From: Pseudodesulfovibrio sp.
Lineage (GTDB): Bacteria; Desulfobacterota; Desulfovibrionia; Desulfovibrionales; Desulfovibrionaceae
DNA length: 64,000 nt
Assembly (NCBI GenBank): GCA_016342345.1
Contig: JAEINO010000016.1
Span: 1 to 64,000 of the forward strand
Reading direction: 5' to 3'
Positions 43,030-52,016 of this stretch are shown here, in pieces. The position numbers were made by a program, and so were the translations under genes. Within the stretch, counting starts at the first letter, position 1, and each line of letters starts with the position of its first letter. Below the pieces are notes generated by a model, which made no database searches, was not told the DNA's origin, and was given only the letters and a program-made list of their open reading frames with translations.

Positions 43030-44391
43030 TCAAACAGCCGAAGCTTGATCCTTGTCAGATAATTCGAATTTGAATGCTTTCATTTTCCGATACAACGTAC
43101 TCGGATTGATTCCAAGCGACTGAGCTGCCAAAGTACGGCTACCGTCATATCGCTCAAGAGCTTTCCTAATAAATATGCGCTCCATATCTTTCAGGGATAA
43201 ACTTCCTGCCCCATCTTCCAATGAAGAATGTGTATTTTGCCACAATTCAGTCGGCAGATGCTCCAACTCGATACGCCCACTGCGACAAAGCACAAATGCC
43301 CGCTCAATAATGTTTTCAAGTTCACGGACGTTGCCCGGATAGGAATAGTCTATCAACTGTGCCATGGCCTTATCCGAAAGCCCGGCCACATCTTTGGAAC
43401 GCAACAGATTGAACCTCGCCACCAGATGATCAACCAAGAGAGAAATGTCTTCCCGTCGCTCGCGAAGAGAAGGCAACAACAATTCAACAACCCGAATCCG
43501 ATAAAACAGGTCATCCCGAAATGTCCCGTCCTCAAGCATGGAGCTTAAATCCCTGTTTGTTGCAGCAATAACCCGCACGTTGACCGCAACAGGATCAACA
43601 CTGCCCAGGGGCTCGATATACCGCTCCTGAAGAACCCGAAGCAAACGGACCTGCAATGAAGGAATCAAGTCTCCTATTTCATCCAGAAAAAGGGTTCCGC
43701 CCTCGGCCAGAGTAAAACGTCCAGGCTTGTCCTTCACGGCCCCGGTAAACGCCCCGACCTTGTAGCCAAAAAGTTCCGATTCCAAAAGCGTGTCCGGCAA
43801 CGCTGCACAATTAACGGCCACGAACCGGCCCTTACGCCGCGTGGATAGATTATGGATGGTCCGGGCAAACAACTCCTTCCCAGTTCCGGTTGATCCTCGA
43901 ATAAGTACCGTGCTGTCACTTTCCGCAATCAATGGTAATATGGAAAATAGCTTGGTCATGACCAAACTTCGCCCGATAATTCCTTCAAAACTATTCCCTG
44001 ATTCAAGCTCTCTGCGCAGTCGCTCAACCTGAGTAAGATCCTGAAACGTTTCCACCCCTCCAATCACATTCCCAATGTCGTCCTTGAGCGGAGCCGTGGC
44101 AATACGCACAGGAACGCAACATCCGGTGGCGTTGGTGATTCGTGCCATGGCATTCACCACAGATGCTCCTGTGGCCAAAGTCTGATCCATTACACAGGAA
44201 TCCTTGCAGACATCAGCACGTATCACATCACAACACTTACGACCGACAGCCCTGGACCGGGACATCTTGGTAATGCGTTCGGCGGCGGCATTAAAGGAAA
44301 GGATTCGCTTGTGTCGATCCACGGTAAAAACGCCCTCATTAATACAATCCAAAATTGCATCATGGAATTGTGGCAGAATCGATTTGCCCAA
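43030..44391 (-). CDS. sigma-54-dependent activator with PAS domain
   Basis: This 453-residue protein has an N-terminal PAS domain (about 10-120) containing a cysteine cluster (CC-x8-C-x3-C and a later CC), then an AAA+ sigma-54 interaction domain with Walker A 'GSTGTGKE', 'ESELFGYKVGAFTGA' (the sigma-54 contact loop), Walker B 'GGTLFLDEIGD', an arginine finger region and a C-terminal Fis-type HTH ('DGSRTLAAQSLGINPSTLYRKM'). The start is a TTG with AAAGGGGAAA upstream. It is divergent from the octahaem cytochrome gene, whose upstream region has a -24/-12 promoter. The Cys-rich PAS suggests a redox or metal signal. Confidence 0.9.
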   Translation of the reverse strand: MGKSILPQFHDAILDCINEGVFTVDRHKRILSFNAAAERITKMSRSRAVGRKCCDVIRADVCKDSCVMDQTLATGASVVNAMARITNATGCCVPVRIATAPLKDDIGNVIGGVETFQDLTQVERLRRELESGNSFEGIIGRSLVMTKLFSILPLIAESDSTVLIRGSTGTGKELFARTIHNLSTRRKGRFVAVNCAALPDTLLESELFGYKVGAFTGAVKDKPGRFTLAEGGTLFLDEIGDLIPSLQVRLLRVLQERYIEPLGSVDPVAVNVRVIAATNRDLSSMLEDGTFRDDLFYRIRVVELLLPSLRERREDISLLVDHLVARFNLLRSKDVAGLSDKAMAQLIDYSYPGNVRELENIIERAFVLCRSGRIELEHLPTELWQNTHSSLEDGAGSLSLKDMERIFIRKALERYDGSRTLAAQSLGINPSTLYRKMKAFKFELSDKDQASAV

Positions 44392-44519
44392 GGCGTTTCC
44401 CCTTTTTCAGTTTTTATTTTGAGATTTATCATAATTATGACGCAATCTGCAAGCCACCGCCAAATACATTCATGCATTATGCAATAAAAACCGAACAGGG
44501 AAAGCCATATAAAATTTTA

Positions 44520-44545
44520 AGTTGTTTAAAACAGGCCTGTTAAAC
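44520..44545. promoter_or_regulatory. possible activator-binding palindrome
   Basis: GTTTAAAACAGG / CCTGTTAAAC forms an imperfect palindrome about 15 bp upstream of the sigma-54 promoter box at 44558. It could be the site of the adjacent activator. Confidence 0.4.
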
Positions 44546-44557
44546 CATGCAAGAAAA

Positions 44558-44573
44558 TGGCATGGGCATTGCT
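44558..44573 (+). promoter_or_regulatory. sigma-54 (-24/-12) promoter of the octahaem cytochrome gene
   Basis: TGGCATGGGCATTGCT has GG and GC 10 bp apart, the invariant -24/-12 spacing, and matches TGGCA-N6-TTGC. It lies about 80 bp before the ATG at 44652. Confidence 0.75.
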
Positions 44574-44651
44574 TTTAAAGATCAGACCACCGGCACTCGC
44601 AATTAAGAATTCAGGAAACAAAGCTTGTCCACCTAAAACAAGGAGTGATTC

Positions 44652-45734
44652 ATGAAATCCACAAAAATTGCGTTGTTCATTGTCGTGCTGCTGACGACTG
44701 CCTTCTTAATGGTGACAGGCACATCAAAGGCCAAAAAAAAAGACGTGGAGGAATGTTTCACCACCAGCCTGCACCACACTACCCGTGGCATGGGGCACTG
44801 GTATGATGCCAAGGACGGATTCAGCGCGATTACCGGCACTCCTTACAAGGATCTCGGATGCAAAAACTGTCATGCTGCATCCTGCAACGACTGCCACCTT
44901 GTCAAAACCGACAAAGGGTTAGAATATTCCCTAGACATGGCAAAGAAATCAAGCACATGTCTCAAGTGCCATTCACGAGAAAAAGCCACACTGCAAATAG
45001 ACAAGGAACGCGGAACCGAAGGTGTTCACATGACTTCCATGGAATGTGCAGATTGTCATTCCGCCCGGGAAGTGCACGGAGACGGCACCTGCTATGAAAG
45101 CATGCGTAGCCCCGGTGCCATGGACACCAAATGTGTGAACTGCCACACTCGCAAAAGTGAAGAATATCAACAGATCCCGGACACGCGTTCCCATATCGTT
45201 CACAAAGAAAAACTCGACTGTTCGGCCTGCCACGTATCAAACACGATGACATGCTACAATTGTCACTTCGGAGAACTCAAAAGGACTGGAAAAAAACCTG
45301 AAAGCTTCGCAGGTAAGGCAAAGGACTTCCTGTTACTGGTCAAATACAATGGCAAGATCACCAGTGGCACACTGCAAACACTGGTGGGCGTGGATGACTA
45401 CCCCTTTATCACGTATGTCCCGTACTTCACGCACTCAGTAATGAACGAAGGCCGCAAATGCGAGCAATGCCACAACTCGGAAGCGGTAAAAGCCCTCTCC
45501 GACGGCACACGCTACACCCCGGTTCTGTCCGAAGGAGGCAAGCTTAAATTCAAGTCAGGTGTGATACCGCTGGTACCCGACCTTTTGGATTGGCCTTTCC
45601 TGAAAAAGGAAAACGACAAATGGGTTCCCTTCAAGCCGGAAAACAAGCCATTGATCCAACTTGGGGTCTACGCCGAACCTTTTTCCAAGTCCGATCTGGA
45701 AAAAATGAAAACCAAACAAATATACAAAAAGTAA
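44652..45734 (+). CDS. octahaem c-type cytochrome
   Basis: This 360-residue protein has an N-terminal hydrophobic signal (residues 4-22) and eight CxxCH haem-binding motifs (C at 70, 78, 103, 132, 161, 190, 201, 270). An N-terminal Cys35 and several free His (41-42, 49, 126) may serve as extra ligands. It is exported, and probably periplasmic or membrane-anchored. The pattern of CNDCH directly after CKNCH, and a long C-terminal region beyond the last haem, is unlike the usual tetrahaem c3. It is a likely electron carrier or terminal reductase for an unknown acceptor. It is divergent from the sigma-54 activator. Confidence 0.88.
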   Translation: MKSTKIALFIVVLLTTAFLMVTGTSKAKKKDVEECFTTSLHHTTRGMGHWYDAKDGFSAITGTPYKDLGCKNCHAASCNDCHLVKTDKGLEYSLDMAKKSSTCLKCHSREKATLQIDKERGTEGVHMTSMECADCHSAREVHGDGTCYESMRSPGAMDTKCVNCHTRKSEEYQQIPDTRSHIVHKEKLDCSACHVSNTMTCYNCHFGELKRTGKKPESFAGKAKDFLLLVKYNGKITSGTLQTLVGVDDYPFITYVPYFTHSVMNEGRKCEQCHNSEAVKALSDGTRYTPVLSEGGKLKFKSGVIPLVPDLLDWPFLKKENDKWVPFKPENKPLIQLGVYAEPFSKSDLEKMKTKQIYKK

Positions 45735-45783
45735 ACATGCTCGATATCGACGCTTCATGAGTGTTCCTCCAACACAACAAAAA

Positions 45784-45821
45784 AGAGTCCCGGAAGATAC
45801 TCATCTTCCGGGACTCTATTC
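45784..45821 (+). terminator. bidirectional terminator
   Basis: A 15-bp perfect stem (AGAGTCCCGGAAGAT with ATCTTCCGGGACTCT) closes an ACTC loop between the cytochrome gene and thiC. Confidence 0.9.
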
Positions 45822-45836
45822 TTTTCATGGACATGA

Positions 45837-47141
45837 TTAATCGTCGAGTTGGATATCCTTGCCTTCCAGTACACGATTCATGTTTCTAACCGCACACATT
45901 TTGCCGCACATGGTACAAGAATCCTCGTGCTCTGGCTTGGACGACTCACGGTATTCATGCGGCTTGACCGGGTCCATGGCGAGTTCGAACATGCTGGGCC
46001 AATCCAAAGCTGCACGAGCCGCACTCATCTTGTCGTCCCAATCACGTGCGCCTGGATGCCCCTTGGCAATATCCGCGGCATGGGCAGCAATGCGAGTAGC
46101 GATAATGCCTTCCTTCATGTCCTCAAGGGTTGGCAACCGCAGGTGCTCAGCCGGAGTGACGTAACACAGGAAATCGGCACCAGCCATGCCTGCAATGGCT
46201 CCTCCGATAGCGGCGGTGATATGATCGTAACCGGGAGCCACATCCGTTACCAGCGGACCGAGGACGTAGAACGGAGCACCGTGACAGAGCCGCTTTTCCA
46301 TCATCATATTACCGGCAATCTCATTCATGGACATATGACCGGGACCTTCGATCATGACCTGAACATTCCGTTCCCAGGCGCGTTTGGTCAGTTCGCCCAA
46401 AGTGATAAGCTCCTCCACCTGACATGCATCGGTGGCATCGTGCAGACAACCGGGACGACAACCATCCCCCAGACTCAAGGTCACATCATATTTCTCACAA
46501 ATGTCGAGAAGTCGATCAAAATGCTCATAAAACGGATTTTCTGCATTGTTAATCTCCATCCATGAGAAGAGCAAAGATCCGCCGCGCGAAACAATATTGG
46601 TCAGCCTGCCACCCTGCTTGACTTTTTCAGCCGTATGCCTGTTCAAACCGGCATGAATGGTCAAGAAGTCCACACCGTCATCAACATGCCGTTGCACCAC
46701 GTCGAAAAACTCGTCAACAGTGATGTCCTGAAGATTCTTGTCGTAGAATCCTACGGCATCATAAATGGGAACTGTTCCGATCATGGCCGGAGATATTTCC
46801 ACCAGCCTTTTACGGAATTCCTGGGTCTTGCCGTAACAGCTCAGGTCCATTATGGCCTCAGCCTTCATTGCCAGAGCAGCACGAACCTTATCCAACTCCG
46901 GCTCAACATCGCTGCAATCCTTGGAAATTCCAAGATTGACGTTCACCTTGATGCGCATGCCCTCGCCCACACCTTCGGCATCCAGATTCGCATGGTTTTT
47001 GTTGGCCGGGATAATGACAGTTCCCTTGGCCATACGTTCCATGAGGTCTTCGATACGCATATTTTCCTTGCGGGCAACAACTTCCATATGAGGGGTGACG
47101 ATACCCTTACGGGCAGCGTCCATCTGTGTCGTGTATGACAT
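45837..47141 (-). CDS. thiC: phosphomethylpyrimidine synthase
   Basis: This 434-residue protein is the radical SAM enzyme that converts aminoimidazole ribotide to HMP phosphate. Recognised parts are '[24 protein letters not shown]', '[14 protein letters not shown]', '[16 protein letters not shown]', '[15 protein letters not shown]', '[22 protein letters not shown]' and the C-terminal cluster motif '[12 protein letters not shown]'. It is the last gene of the riboswitch-controlled thi operon; the start follows AAGGAG. Confidence 0.95.
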   Translation of the reverse strand: MSYTTQMDAARKGIVTPHMEVVARKENMRIEDLMERMAKGTVIIPANKNHANLDAEGVGEGMRIKVNVNLGISKDCSDVEPELDKVRAALAMKAEAIMDLSCYGKTQEFRKRLVEISPAMIGTVPIYDAVGFYDKNLQDITVDEFFDVVQRHVDDGVDFLTIHAGLNRHTAEKVKQGGRLTNIVSRGGSLLFSWMEINNAENPFYEHFDRLLDICEKYDVTLSLGDGCRPGCLHDATDACQVEELITLGELTKRAWERNVQVMIEGPGHMSMNEIAGNMMMEKRLCHGAPFYVLGPLVTDVAPGYDHITAAIGGAIAGMAGADFLCYVTPAEHLRLPTLEDMKEGIIATRIAAHAADIAKGHPGARDWDDKMSAARAALDWPSMFELAMDPVKPHEYRESSKPEHEDSCTMCGKMCAVRNMNRVLEGKDIQLDD

Positions 47142-47143
47142 GT

Positions 47144-47803
47144 TTACTCCTTCGCAGACTGCATGGCTTCACGCAGCGCGTTGATTTTTTTACCGATATC
47201 CTCGGCCTCGACTATCTCCGTGATCAGGGCAATACAACTCGCACCACAACGGACCACTTCAGCCACATTGTGTTCCTTGATGCCGCCGATGGCGACAAAA
47301 GGGATATCCACATTTTTCGTAACATATTCCAAATATTCGAATCCCACGGGATCGCAAACATCTTCTTTGGTAAAAGTTCTGAAAATCGGTCCAACACCAA
47401 TATAATCAACACCACGCCTGACCGCATCAAGTGCCTCTTCCGGCTTATGTGTGGAAAGCCCGATGACCATATTCTCACCCACAAGCTTTCGGACAGCCTC
47501 GACAGGCAAATCCTGCTGACCGATATGTACGCCATCTGCCTCGACAAGCATGGCAAGATCGATGTCATCATTGATGACAAAGGATGCCCCGGCCTCGCGG
47601 GTCATCTTGCGCAATTCAAGACACTCTTCCAATTTTGCGCCCATTTTCTTTTCTTTCTCGCGGTACTGAATAAGCTTGATGCCGTTATCCAGCATGGTCT
47701 GCACCACTGCAATATTACTTCTGCCCAACGAGAACTTCTCGGCAGTCAGACAATAGATGTCGGTGTTCAGGATGTTCTGCCTGCTCATTTCGCGAATACT
47801 CAT
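47144..47803 (-). CDS. thiE: thiamine-phosphate synthase
   Basis: This 219-residue TIM-barrel protein couples HMP-pyrophosphate and thiazole phosphate. It has '[14 protein letters not shown]', '[26 protein letters not shown]', and '[16 protein letters not shown]' followed by '[26 protein letters not shown]'. The ATG at 47803 follows AAGGAAA and is chosen over a longer frame that would run through the thiF gene. One base separates it from thiF's end. Confidence 0.93.
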   Translation of the reverse strand: MSIREMSRQNILNTDIYCLTAEKFSLGRSNIAVVQTMLDNGIKLIQYREKEKKMGAKLEECLELRKMTREAGASFVINDDIDLAMLVEADGVHIGQQDLPVEAVRKLVGENMVIGLSTHKPEEALDAVRRGVDYIGVGPIFRTFTKEDVCDPVGFEYLEYVTKNVDIPFVAIGGIKEHNVAEVVRCGASCIALITEIVEAEDIGKKINALREAMQSAKE

Positions 47804-47805
47804 CT

Positions 47806-48432
47806 CTATTTTCCTTCGGCTACAAACCTGTCTAGATAATAACGGAGAACCACGTCCGCCTGCTTGGCGGCTGCAATGGACACCTTGGGCGAAAAAGGCG
47901 GGTTCTCCACGGAGCACTCGGTCTCCATGTCACCAATCATGTAGAAATTATCACGTATCCTGCGTGTCACAATAGCATCAGCGTTTCCGGTACCACCAAT
48001 GCCCGAAGCCGACACGATCAACTTGTCAGTCGGCAAGAACATTTCAACAAACGTCTTCTTGACGAACGGATCGTCAAACGCCTCGATGACAACATCACAA
48101 TCCATGAAAATGGCACTCATGTTATCAGGCGTTACTTCCACTGTACGAATATCCAGATCAATATCAGGGTTCACTGCCATCAAATTTCTGGAAAGGGCCA
48201 TGACCTTAAGTTGTCCAACCTGATCCAATTGATACGCCTGACGGTTGAGATTAGACTCATCAACCCTGTCGAAATCGGCCAGGACAAATCGCTTGAAGCC
48301 GCTGCGAACCAGATGCATGGCACAATTGGAACCAAGTCCTCCCACTCCGCCTATACCGACTGTGATCGTCTGGAGATAGGCCAATCTTTTCTCACCAAGA
48401 AACACAGCAATGCCCTGTTCTGTAAGATTCAC
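47806..48432 (-). CDS. thiF: sulfur carrier protein adenylyltransferase, ThiF-like
   Basis: From the GTG at 48432 (after GAGGTG) the product has 208 residues. It has the E1-like Rossmann start 'VGIGGVGGLGSNCAMHLVRSGFKRFVLADFDRVDESNLNRQAY', with the Arg needed for adenylation. It adenylates the C-terminus of ThiS. It is shorter than E. coli ThiF and the second half carries no CxxC zinc pairs, like other small ThiF forms (also called ThiF family protein type 2). Confidence 0.9.
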   Translation of the reverse strand: MNLTEQGIAVFLGEKRLAYLQTITVGIGGVGGLGSNCAMHLVRSGFKRFVLADFDRVDESNLNRQAYQLDQVGQLKVMALSRNLMAVNPDIDLDIRTVEVTPDNMSAIFMDCDVVIEAFDDPFVKKTFVEMFLPTDKLIVSASGIGGTGNADAIVTRRIRDNFYMIGDMETECSVENPPFSPKVSIAAAKQADVVLRYYLDRFVAEGK

Positions 48433-48440
48433 ACTACACC

Positions 48441-49571
48441 TCACTGAAGATCGGTTATGAATTCCCAATCCTTGAAAACAGGCTGGTAGCCCTGTTTCCT
48501 GAGAGCTTCGCACATTTCGTCCACAGTACGTTCATCGGAAATATCAAACTGCCCGACGGTGTCACCGTCCTGACTATCATCTTCCTGGCTATGACCGCCA
48601 ACTGCAGTGGAAACCCCGGCAGACATCTTGGTAACACCAAGAGGCAAGATGTCTTCGCGGAACTGCACGCTTTCTCGAGTGGAAATAGTAATGCCCAATC
48701 GTGGCGAAAACAGTCGAAACGCGAGCATGATCTGCACCATGTCACGATCCTCGACAATGGATGTCGGCTGAAACTCTCCGGCATGAGGTCTCATGCGTGG
48801 CAGGGAAACAGCAATATCAACCTCCGGGTAGAGATTCTGCAAATACGCCACGTGCAAACCGGTGAGGTAGGCATCCTTGCGCCAATCGCCAAGCCCCAAA
48901 AGTGCGCCAATGTTGACCACACGCATCCCGGCCTTGCAGCCCCGCTCAGGGGCATCCAGCCGATACCTGAAGTTCTTCTTGGGACCGAACAGATGCAACG
49001 TGGCATACAACTCTTCGTCATAGGTCTCCTGAAAGACGGTCAATCCATCCACCCCGGAATCCACGAGTCGGGCATATTCATCTTGATCCATTGAATAAAT
49101 TTCAATTGAAACCGATGGGAAATACTTCCTGAGTACTGTCATACAGGAATCCAGATAGTCCGGCGATGCCTTGGCGCGAGATTCACCCGTAAGAATAAGC
49201 AGATGCTTCAACCCGGTGGCAGCAATTGCCTTGGCCTCTTCCTCAACCTGCGCCAGTTCAAGTTGAGAGCGAGGAATCTTGTTTTTTGCATTGAATCCGC
49301 AGTACACGCAGTGATTGGTACAAAAATTTGAAAGATACAGCGGCGTGAAAAGCTGAATGGTCCTTCCAAAATATTGCAAGGTCAACTGACTGGCCTTCTG
49401 AGCCATCTCCTCAACAAAAGGAGCAGCAGCCGGACTCATGAGTGACAGCAGATCTTCAGCGTCAAGTACGGTCTTCCCCAATGCCCGTCGGACATCACTC
49501 TCAGTGACAGATTCGAATCTCTCATTGAGCGGAAGGGCATTATATTCTGTGCAAATGGGATAAAAGCTCAT
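48441..49571 (-). CDS. thiH: 2-iminoacetate synthase
   Basis: This 376-residue radical SAM enzyme splits tyrosine to dehydroglycine for the thiazole ring. The cluster motif is 'CTNHCVYCGF'; also seen are 'LLILTGESRAKASPDYL', 'GLTVFQETYDEELYATLH' and 'MSAGVSTAVGGHSQ'. Use of ThiH rather than the oxygen-using ThiO is expected in an anaerobe. The start at 49571 overlaps just after thiG's stop. Confidence 0.94.
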   Translation of the reverse strand: MSFYPICTEYNALPLNERFESVTESDVRRALGKTVLDAEDLLSLMSPAAAPFVEEMAQKASQLTLQYFGRTIQLFTPLYLSNFCTNHCVYCGFNAKNKIPRSQLELAQVEEEAKAIAATGLKHLLILTGESRAKASPDYLDSCMTVLRKYFPSVSIEIYSMDQDEYARLVDSGVDGLTVFQETYDEELYATLHLFGPKKNFRYRLDAPERGCKAGMRVVNIGALLGLGDWRKDAYLTGLHVAYLQNLYPEVDIAVSLPRMRPHAGEFQPTSIVEDRDMVQIMLAFRLFSPRLGITISTRESVQFREDILPLGVTKMSAGVSTAVGGHSQEDDSQDGDTVGQFDISDERTVDEMCEALRKQGYQPVFKDWEFITDLQ

Positions 49572-49575
49572 GCCA

Positions 49576-50352
49576 TCAATCCTCACTCAAGAAACCGGTC
49601 AGGGGCGACGACGCCTTGGCGTGTCGGCACATGGCACCAGCCCCGGCCAGGTACGCCTCACGCCCGGCCCTGACTGCACGCCCAAACGCTCGGGCCATCA
49701 GAACAGGATTGCCAGCAGTTGCAATTGCCGTATTGACCAGACACGCATCAGCCCCCATTTCCATGGCTTCACAAGCTTCGGAAGGATTGCCAATACCCGC
49801 ATCCACAATAATGGGAAGATCAATCTCTTCTATCAATATCCGCACCATTTCACGGGTCTTGAGTCCACGGTTTGTACCTATGGGAGCACCAAGCGGCATG
49901 ACTGCTGCGGCTCCTGCATCAACCAGGCTTCGTGCCACGTACAGATCTGCATTGATGTACGGGAGAACCACAAACCCTTCGTTAGCAAGTATTTCCGTGG
50001 CCTTGGCTGTTTCATACCCATCAGGCAAAAGATATTTATTGTCGGAGATAACTTCGATTTTGATCCAGTCGCCACACCCCATGGCACGAGCCAAACGCGC
50101 AATACGTATCGCCTCGTCAGCAGAACGCGCCCCGGAGGTATTGGGGAGAAGCTTCATGTATTTGGGAATATAATCCATGACATTACCAGTACCAGACTCA
50201 AGGTCCACCCGACGCAAGGCTACGGTAATGACTTGAGAAGCAGAGGCCTCGCAGACATCGGAAATAATAGAATCATCAGCATATTTTCCAGTACCGGTAA
50301 AAAGACGACTCTCTAATTTGAAGCCACCAATTTCAAAGATATCTTCACTCAT
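49576..50352 (-). CDS. thiG: thiazole synthase
   Basis: This 258-residue TIM-barrel protein has '[10 protein letters not shown]' at the start, '[33 protein letters not shown]', '[13 protein letters not shown]', and '[31 protein letters not shown]'. It assembles the thiazole phosphate from DXP, dehydroglycine and ThiS-thiocarboxylate. It lies about 124 bp downstream of thiS. Confidence 0.95.
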   Translation of the reverse strand: MSEDIFEIGGFKLESRLFTGTGKYADDSIISDVCEASASQVITVALRRVDLESGTGNVMDYIPKYMKLLPNTSGARSADEAIRIARLARAMGCGDWIKIEVISDNKYLLPDGYETAKATEILANEGFVVLPYINADLYVARSLVDAGAAAVMPLGAPIGTNRGLKTREMVRILIEEIDLPIIVDAGIGNPSEACEAMEMGADACLVNTAIATAGNPVLMARAFGRAVRAGREAYLAGAGAMCRHAKASSPLTGFLSED

Positions 50353-50476
50353 TATTCAACCTTTTTCGCAACACAAAAACATTTTTTCATTACTATTCAA
50401 AAAAACCATGATCAACACGCTCAAGGGCTAAACGGCTCCTCAATAAACGTAACAAACAAGCCTGTTGCATTGTCTG

Positions 50477-50677
50477 CTAACCGCCGCCAACAAAACGGAG
50501 CACCTCCAGAAGATCACCATCTCCAAGAATGGTGGAAACAAATGCATCTGCCGAAAGGATTTCCCTATTCAGCTCAACCACGACTGTTTCGGACGAAATC
50601 CCCCTGCTTTCGAGCAATCCAAGAAGAGTCATACCTTCTGATATATCCACATTTTTTCCATTGAGAACAACTGTCAT
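50477..50677 (-). CDS. thiS: sulfur carrier protein ThiS
   Basis: This 66-residue ubiquitin-like protein ends in the essential Gly-Gly ('RFVGGG'). It opens 'MTVVLNGKNVDISEGMTLLGLLESRGI'. It carries sulfur as a C-terminal thiocarboxylate. The ATG follows AAGGAGC, directly downstream of the riboswitch terminator, so it is the first gene of the operon. One extra Gly is present at the C-terminus relative to the usual GG, so trimming may be needed or the last Gly is a frame variation. Confidence 0.88.
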   Translation of the reverse strand: MTVVLNGKNVDISEGMTLLGLLESRGISSETVVVELNREILSADAFVSTILGDGDLLEVLRFVGGG

Positions 50678-50699
50678 GTCAGCTCCTTGCGCTCAAACA

Positions 50700-50735
50700 T
50701 CAAAAAAAAACGCTCACCTTGAGAAAAGGTAAGCG
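50700..50735 (-). terminator. riboswitch-controlled terminator before thiS
   Basis: On the minus strand, GCTTACCTT and AAGGTGAGC pair (G-T pairs allowed) and are followed by nine T, just before the thiS ribosome site. It is the expression platform of the TPP riboswitch. Confidence 0.8.
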
Positions 50736-50762
50736 CAGTCAGAACCAGTATACCAGTTACAG

Positions 50763-50853
50763 ACCAGCTTCCCTACGGCAGGATTACCCGCATCAGGTTC
50801 AAAGGGTTGAGCGATAAGCCCATCTCAGCCTCAATGAGGCACCCCTAGCTGGA
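50763..50853 (-). ncRNA. TPP riboswitch (THI element)
   Basis: On the minus strand the sequence has the conserved parts in order: P1 stem (CCAGCT / AGCTGG), AGGGGTGC, GCTGAGATGGG, CCC...GAACCTGATGCGGGTAATCCTGCC, GTAGGGAA. It binds thiamine pyrophosphate and shuts off thiSGHFEC by letting the terminator at 50700-50735 form. Confidence 0.95.
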
Positions 50854-51094
50854 AATAACGGTATGCCATTCCGTTCTCGCTGTAAAGAACTGATCACCAT
50901 ATTATCAACAAATCAAAATCACAGATTTACAAAGATTCTCCACAAAAAAATCTCAAAACCAATACGACCATAACCATCAGTATTTACTACTTATTCGCTA
51001 TTTAATGCGCCCCATATTTCAGACACCCTAAAGTTGAAGCCCTCCTTAACCGATAAGGAATCCATAAGAAGAAACTAAACAGGGGAAACGTCTC
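50854..51094. other. divergent promoter region of the thi operon and the zinc-ribbon gene
   Basis: No gene is seen. It is AT-rich and must hold the thi promoter (minus strand) and the promoter of the gene at 51095; no clear boxes were assigned. Confidence 0.4.
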
Positions 51095-51535
51095 ATGTTT
51101 TCAACAGTATTCCAAGCAACCGGTTTCAAGCGGGCACTGGACCTCTGCAAAGAGGGAAAAAATGATGAAGCTGAAGCTCTCCAAAAAAGCCTTCAGGATG
51201 AGTTTTTGGCCGTATGCGAAGAAAACGAAGCACTCAAGACTCAACTGTCAGAAGTCGCGGACATTCTTGATCTTGCAGAAAAAGTACAGTTTGACGGACA
51301 AAAGTACTGGCTTGTGGACGATAACGAGCGGAAAGGCCCATTCTGTCAAGTCTGTTATGATCGAGACGGATTACTGATCCATCTCCATGAACATGACAAT
51401 CACTGGGAATGTCAGAGTTGTCGAGGCTTGTATATGATCCCTCGCGACACGATAAGCAAACCCAAAAAAAAGACGTTCCTGCGAACGACACTCAAGAAAA
51501 CCATCCCTCTCTTCCTTGAGCAGGAAATGAGCTAA
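51095..51535 (+). CDS. zinc-ribbon-like protein, unknown
   Basis: This 146-residue protein has a helical N-terminal half (coiled-coil-like to about residue 65, 'ALQKSLQDEFLAVCEENEALKTQLSEVADILDLAEK') and a C-terminal small zinc-ribbon-like pair of CxxC motifs ('CQVC' and 'CQSC' about 23 residues apart). The tail is strongly basic. No family is recognised. The ATG follows AGGGGAAACG. The stop codon's last base is the first base of a repeat element (51535-51690), and the gene's terminator comes after the element. Confidence 0.65.
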   Translation: MFSTVFQATGFKRALDLCKEGKNDEAEALQKSLQDEFLAVCEENEALKTQLSEVADILDLAEKVQFDGQKYWLVDDNERKGPFCQVCYDRDGLLIHLHEHDNHWECQSCRGLYMIPRDTISKPKKKTFLRTTLKKTIPLFLEQEMS

Positions 51536-51690
51536 GGAAGCACTGCATAATTGTCCTCTGGCTTCGTTGCTGCAAAAAAATCAAACCCTAGCGTGCAGGA
51601 AGCACACGTCAGCCTTGACTTTTTTGCGCGCCTTGCCAGCAAACAATTCTACAGCACTTCCTGAAGATTGAATTAATCAGCGTTTCCCTA
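51535..51690. repeat. MITE-like hairpin element, copy B
   Basis: Non-coding repeat of about 156 bp; its reverse complement matches 16998-17154 with about six differences. The core holds GCGCCTTGCC (complement of the CAAGGCGC box) and GTTGCTGC. The ends carry imperfect inverted repeats. It begins on the last base of the stop codon of the preceding gene. Confidence 0.87.
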
Positions 51691-52016
51691 ACGAAACACT
51701 AACCTGACTCATTCACAGAAAAACAGTTCTATTATCAAGGCCCACAAGCGAAATCGGAAACTTGTGGGCCTTTTGTATACCAGCCAAAACAACACACAGA
51801 CACGACATCATTCGTCCTTGTCCCGCCCCTCTTGATCCCCAAACCAACCACCGGATAAAGAATTCATTGACTTGAATTCAAGCGTCTTCAATTCCCATTT
51901 TTTTGAGGATTCTCAAATGAAAGCATAAGATTATAATGGTTAGAATCATAATTTCCATCATACGCAACACACCATGAACATTTTCAAACCGCACATTCTG
52001 GAGAGGGGTAAGGTCT
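51691..52016. other. intergenic region before the PocR-PAS-GGDEF gene
   Basis: Contains a terminator (51738-51776) and then AT-rich sequence with no clear gene. A promoter for the gene at 52017 must lie here, but no boxes were assigned. Confidence 0.4.
51738..51776 (+). terminator. terminator after the repeat element
   Basis: AAGGCCCACAAG pairs with CTTGTGGGCCTT around CGAAATCGGAAA, followed by TTG. It probably served the zinc-ribbon gene before the element separated them. Confidence 0.8.

Noticed and set aside
45849-46565. Frame opposite thiC
   Set aside because: Antisense to thiC with no motifs.
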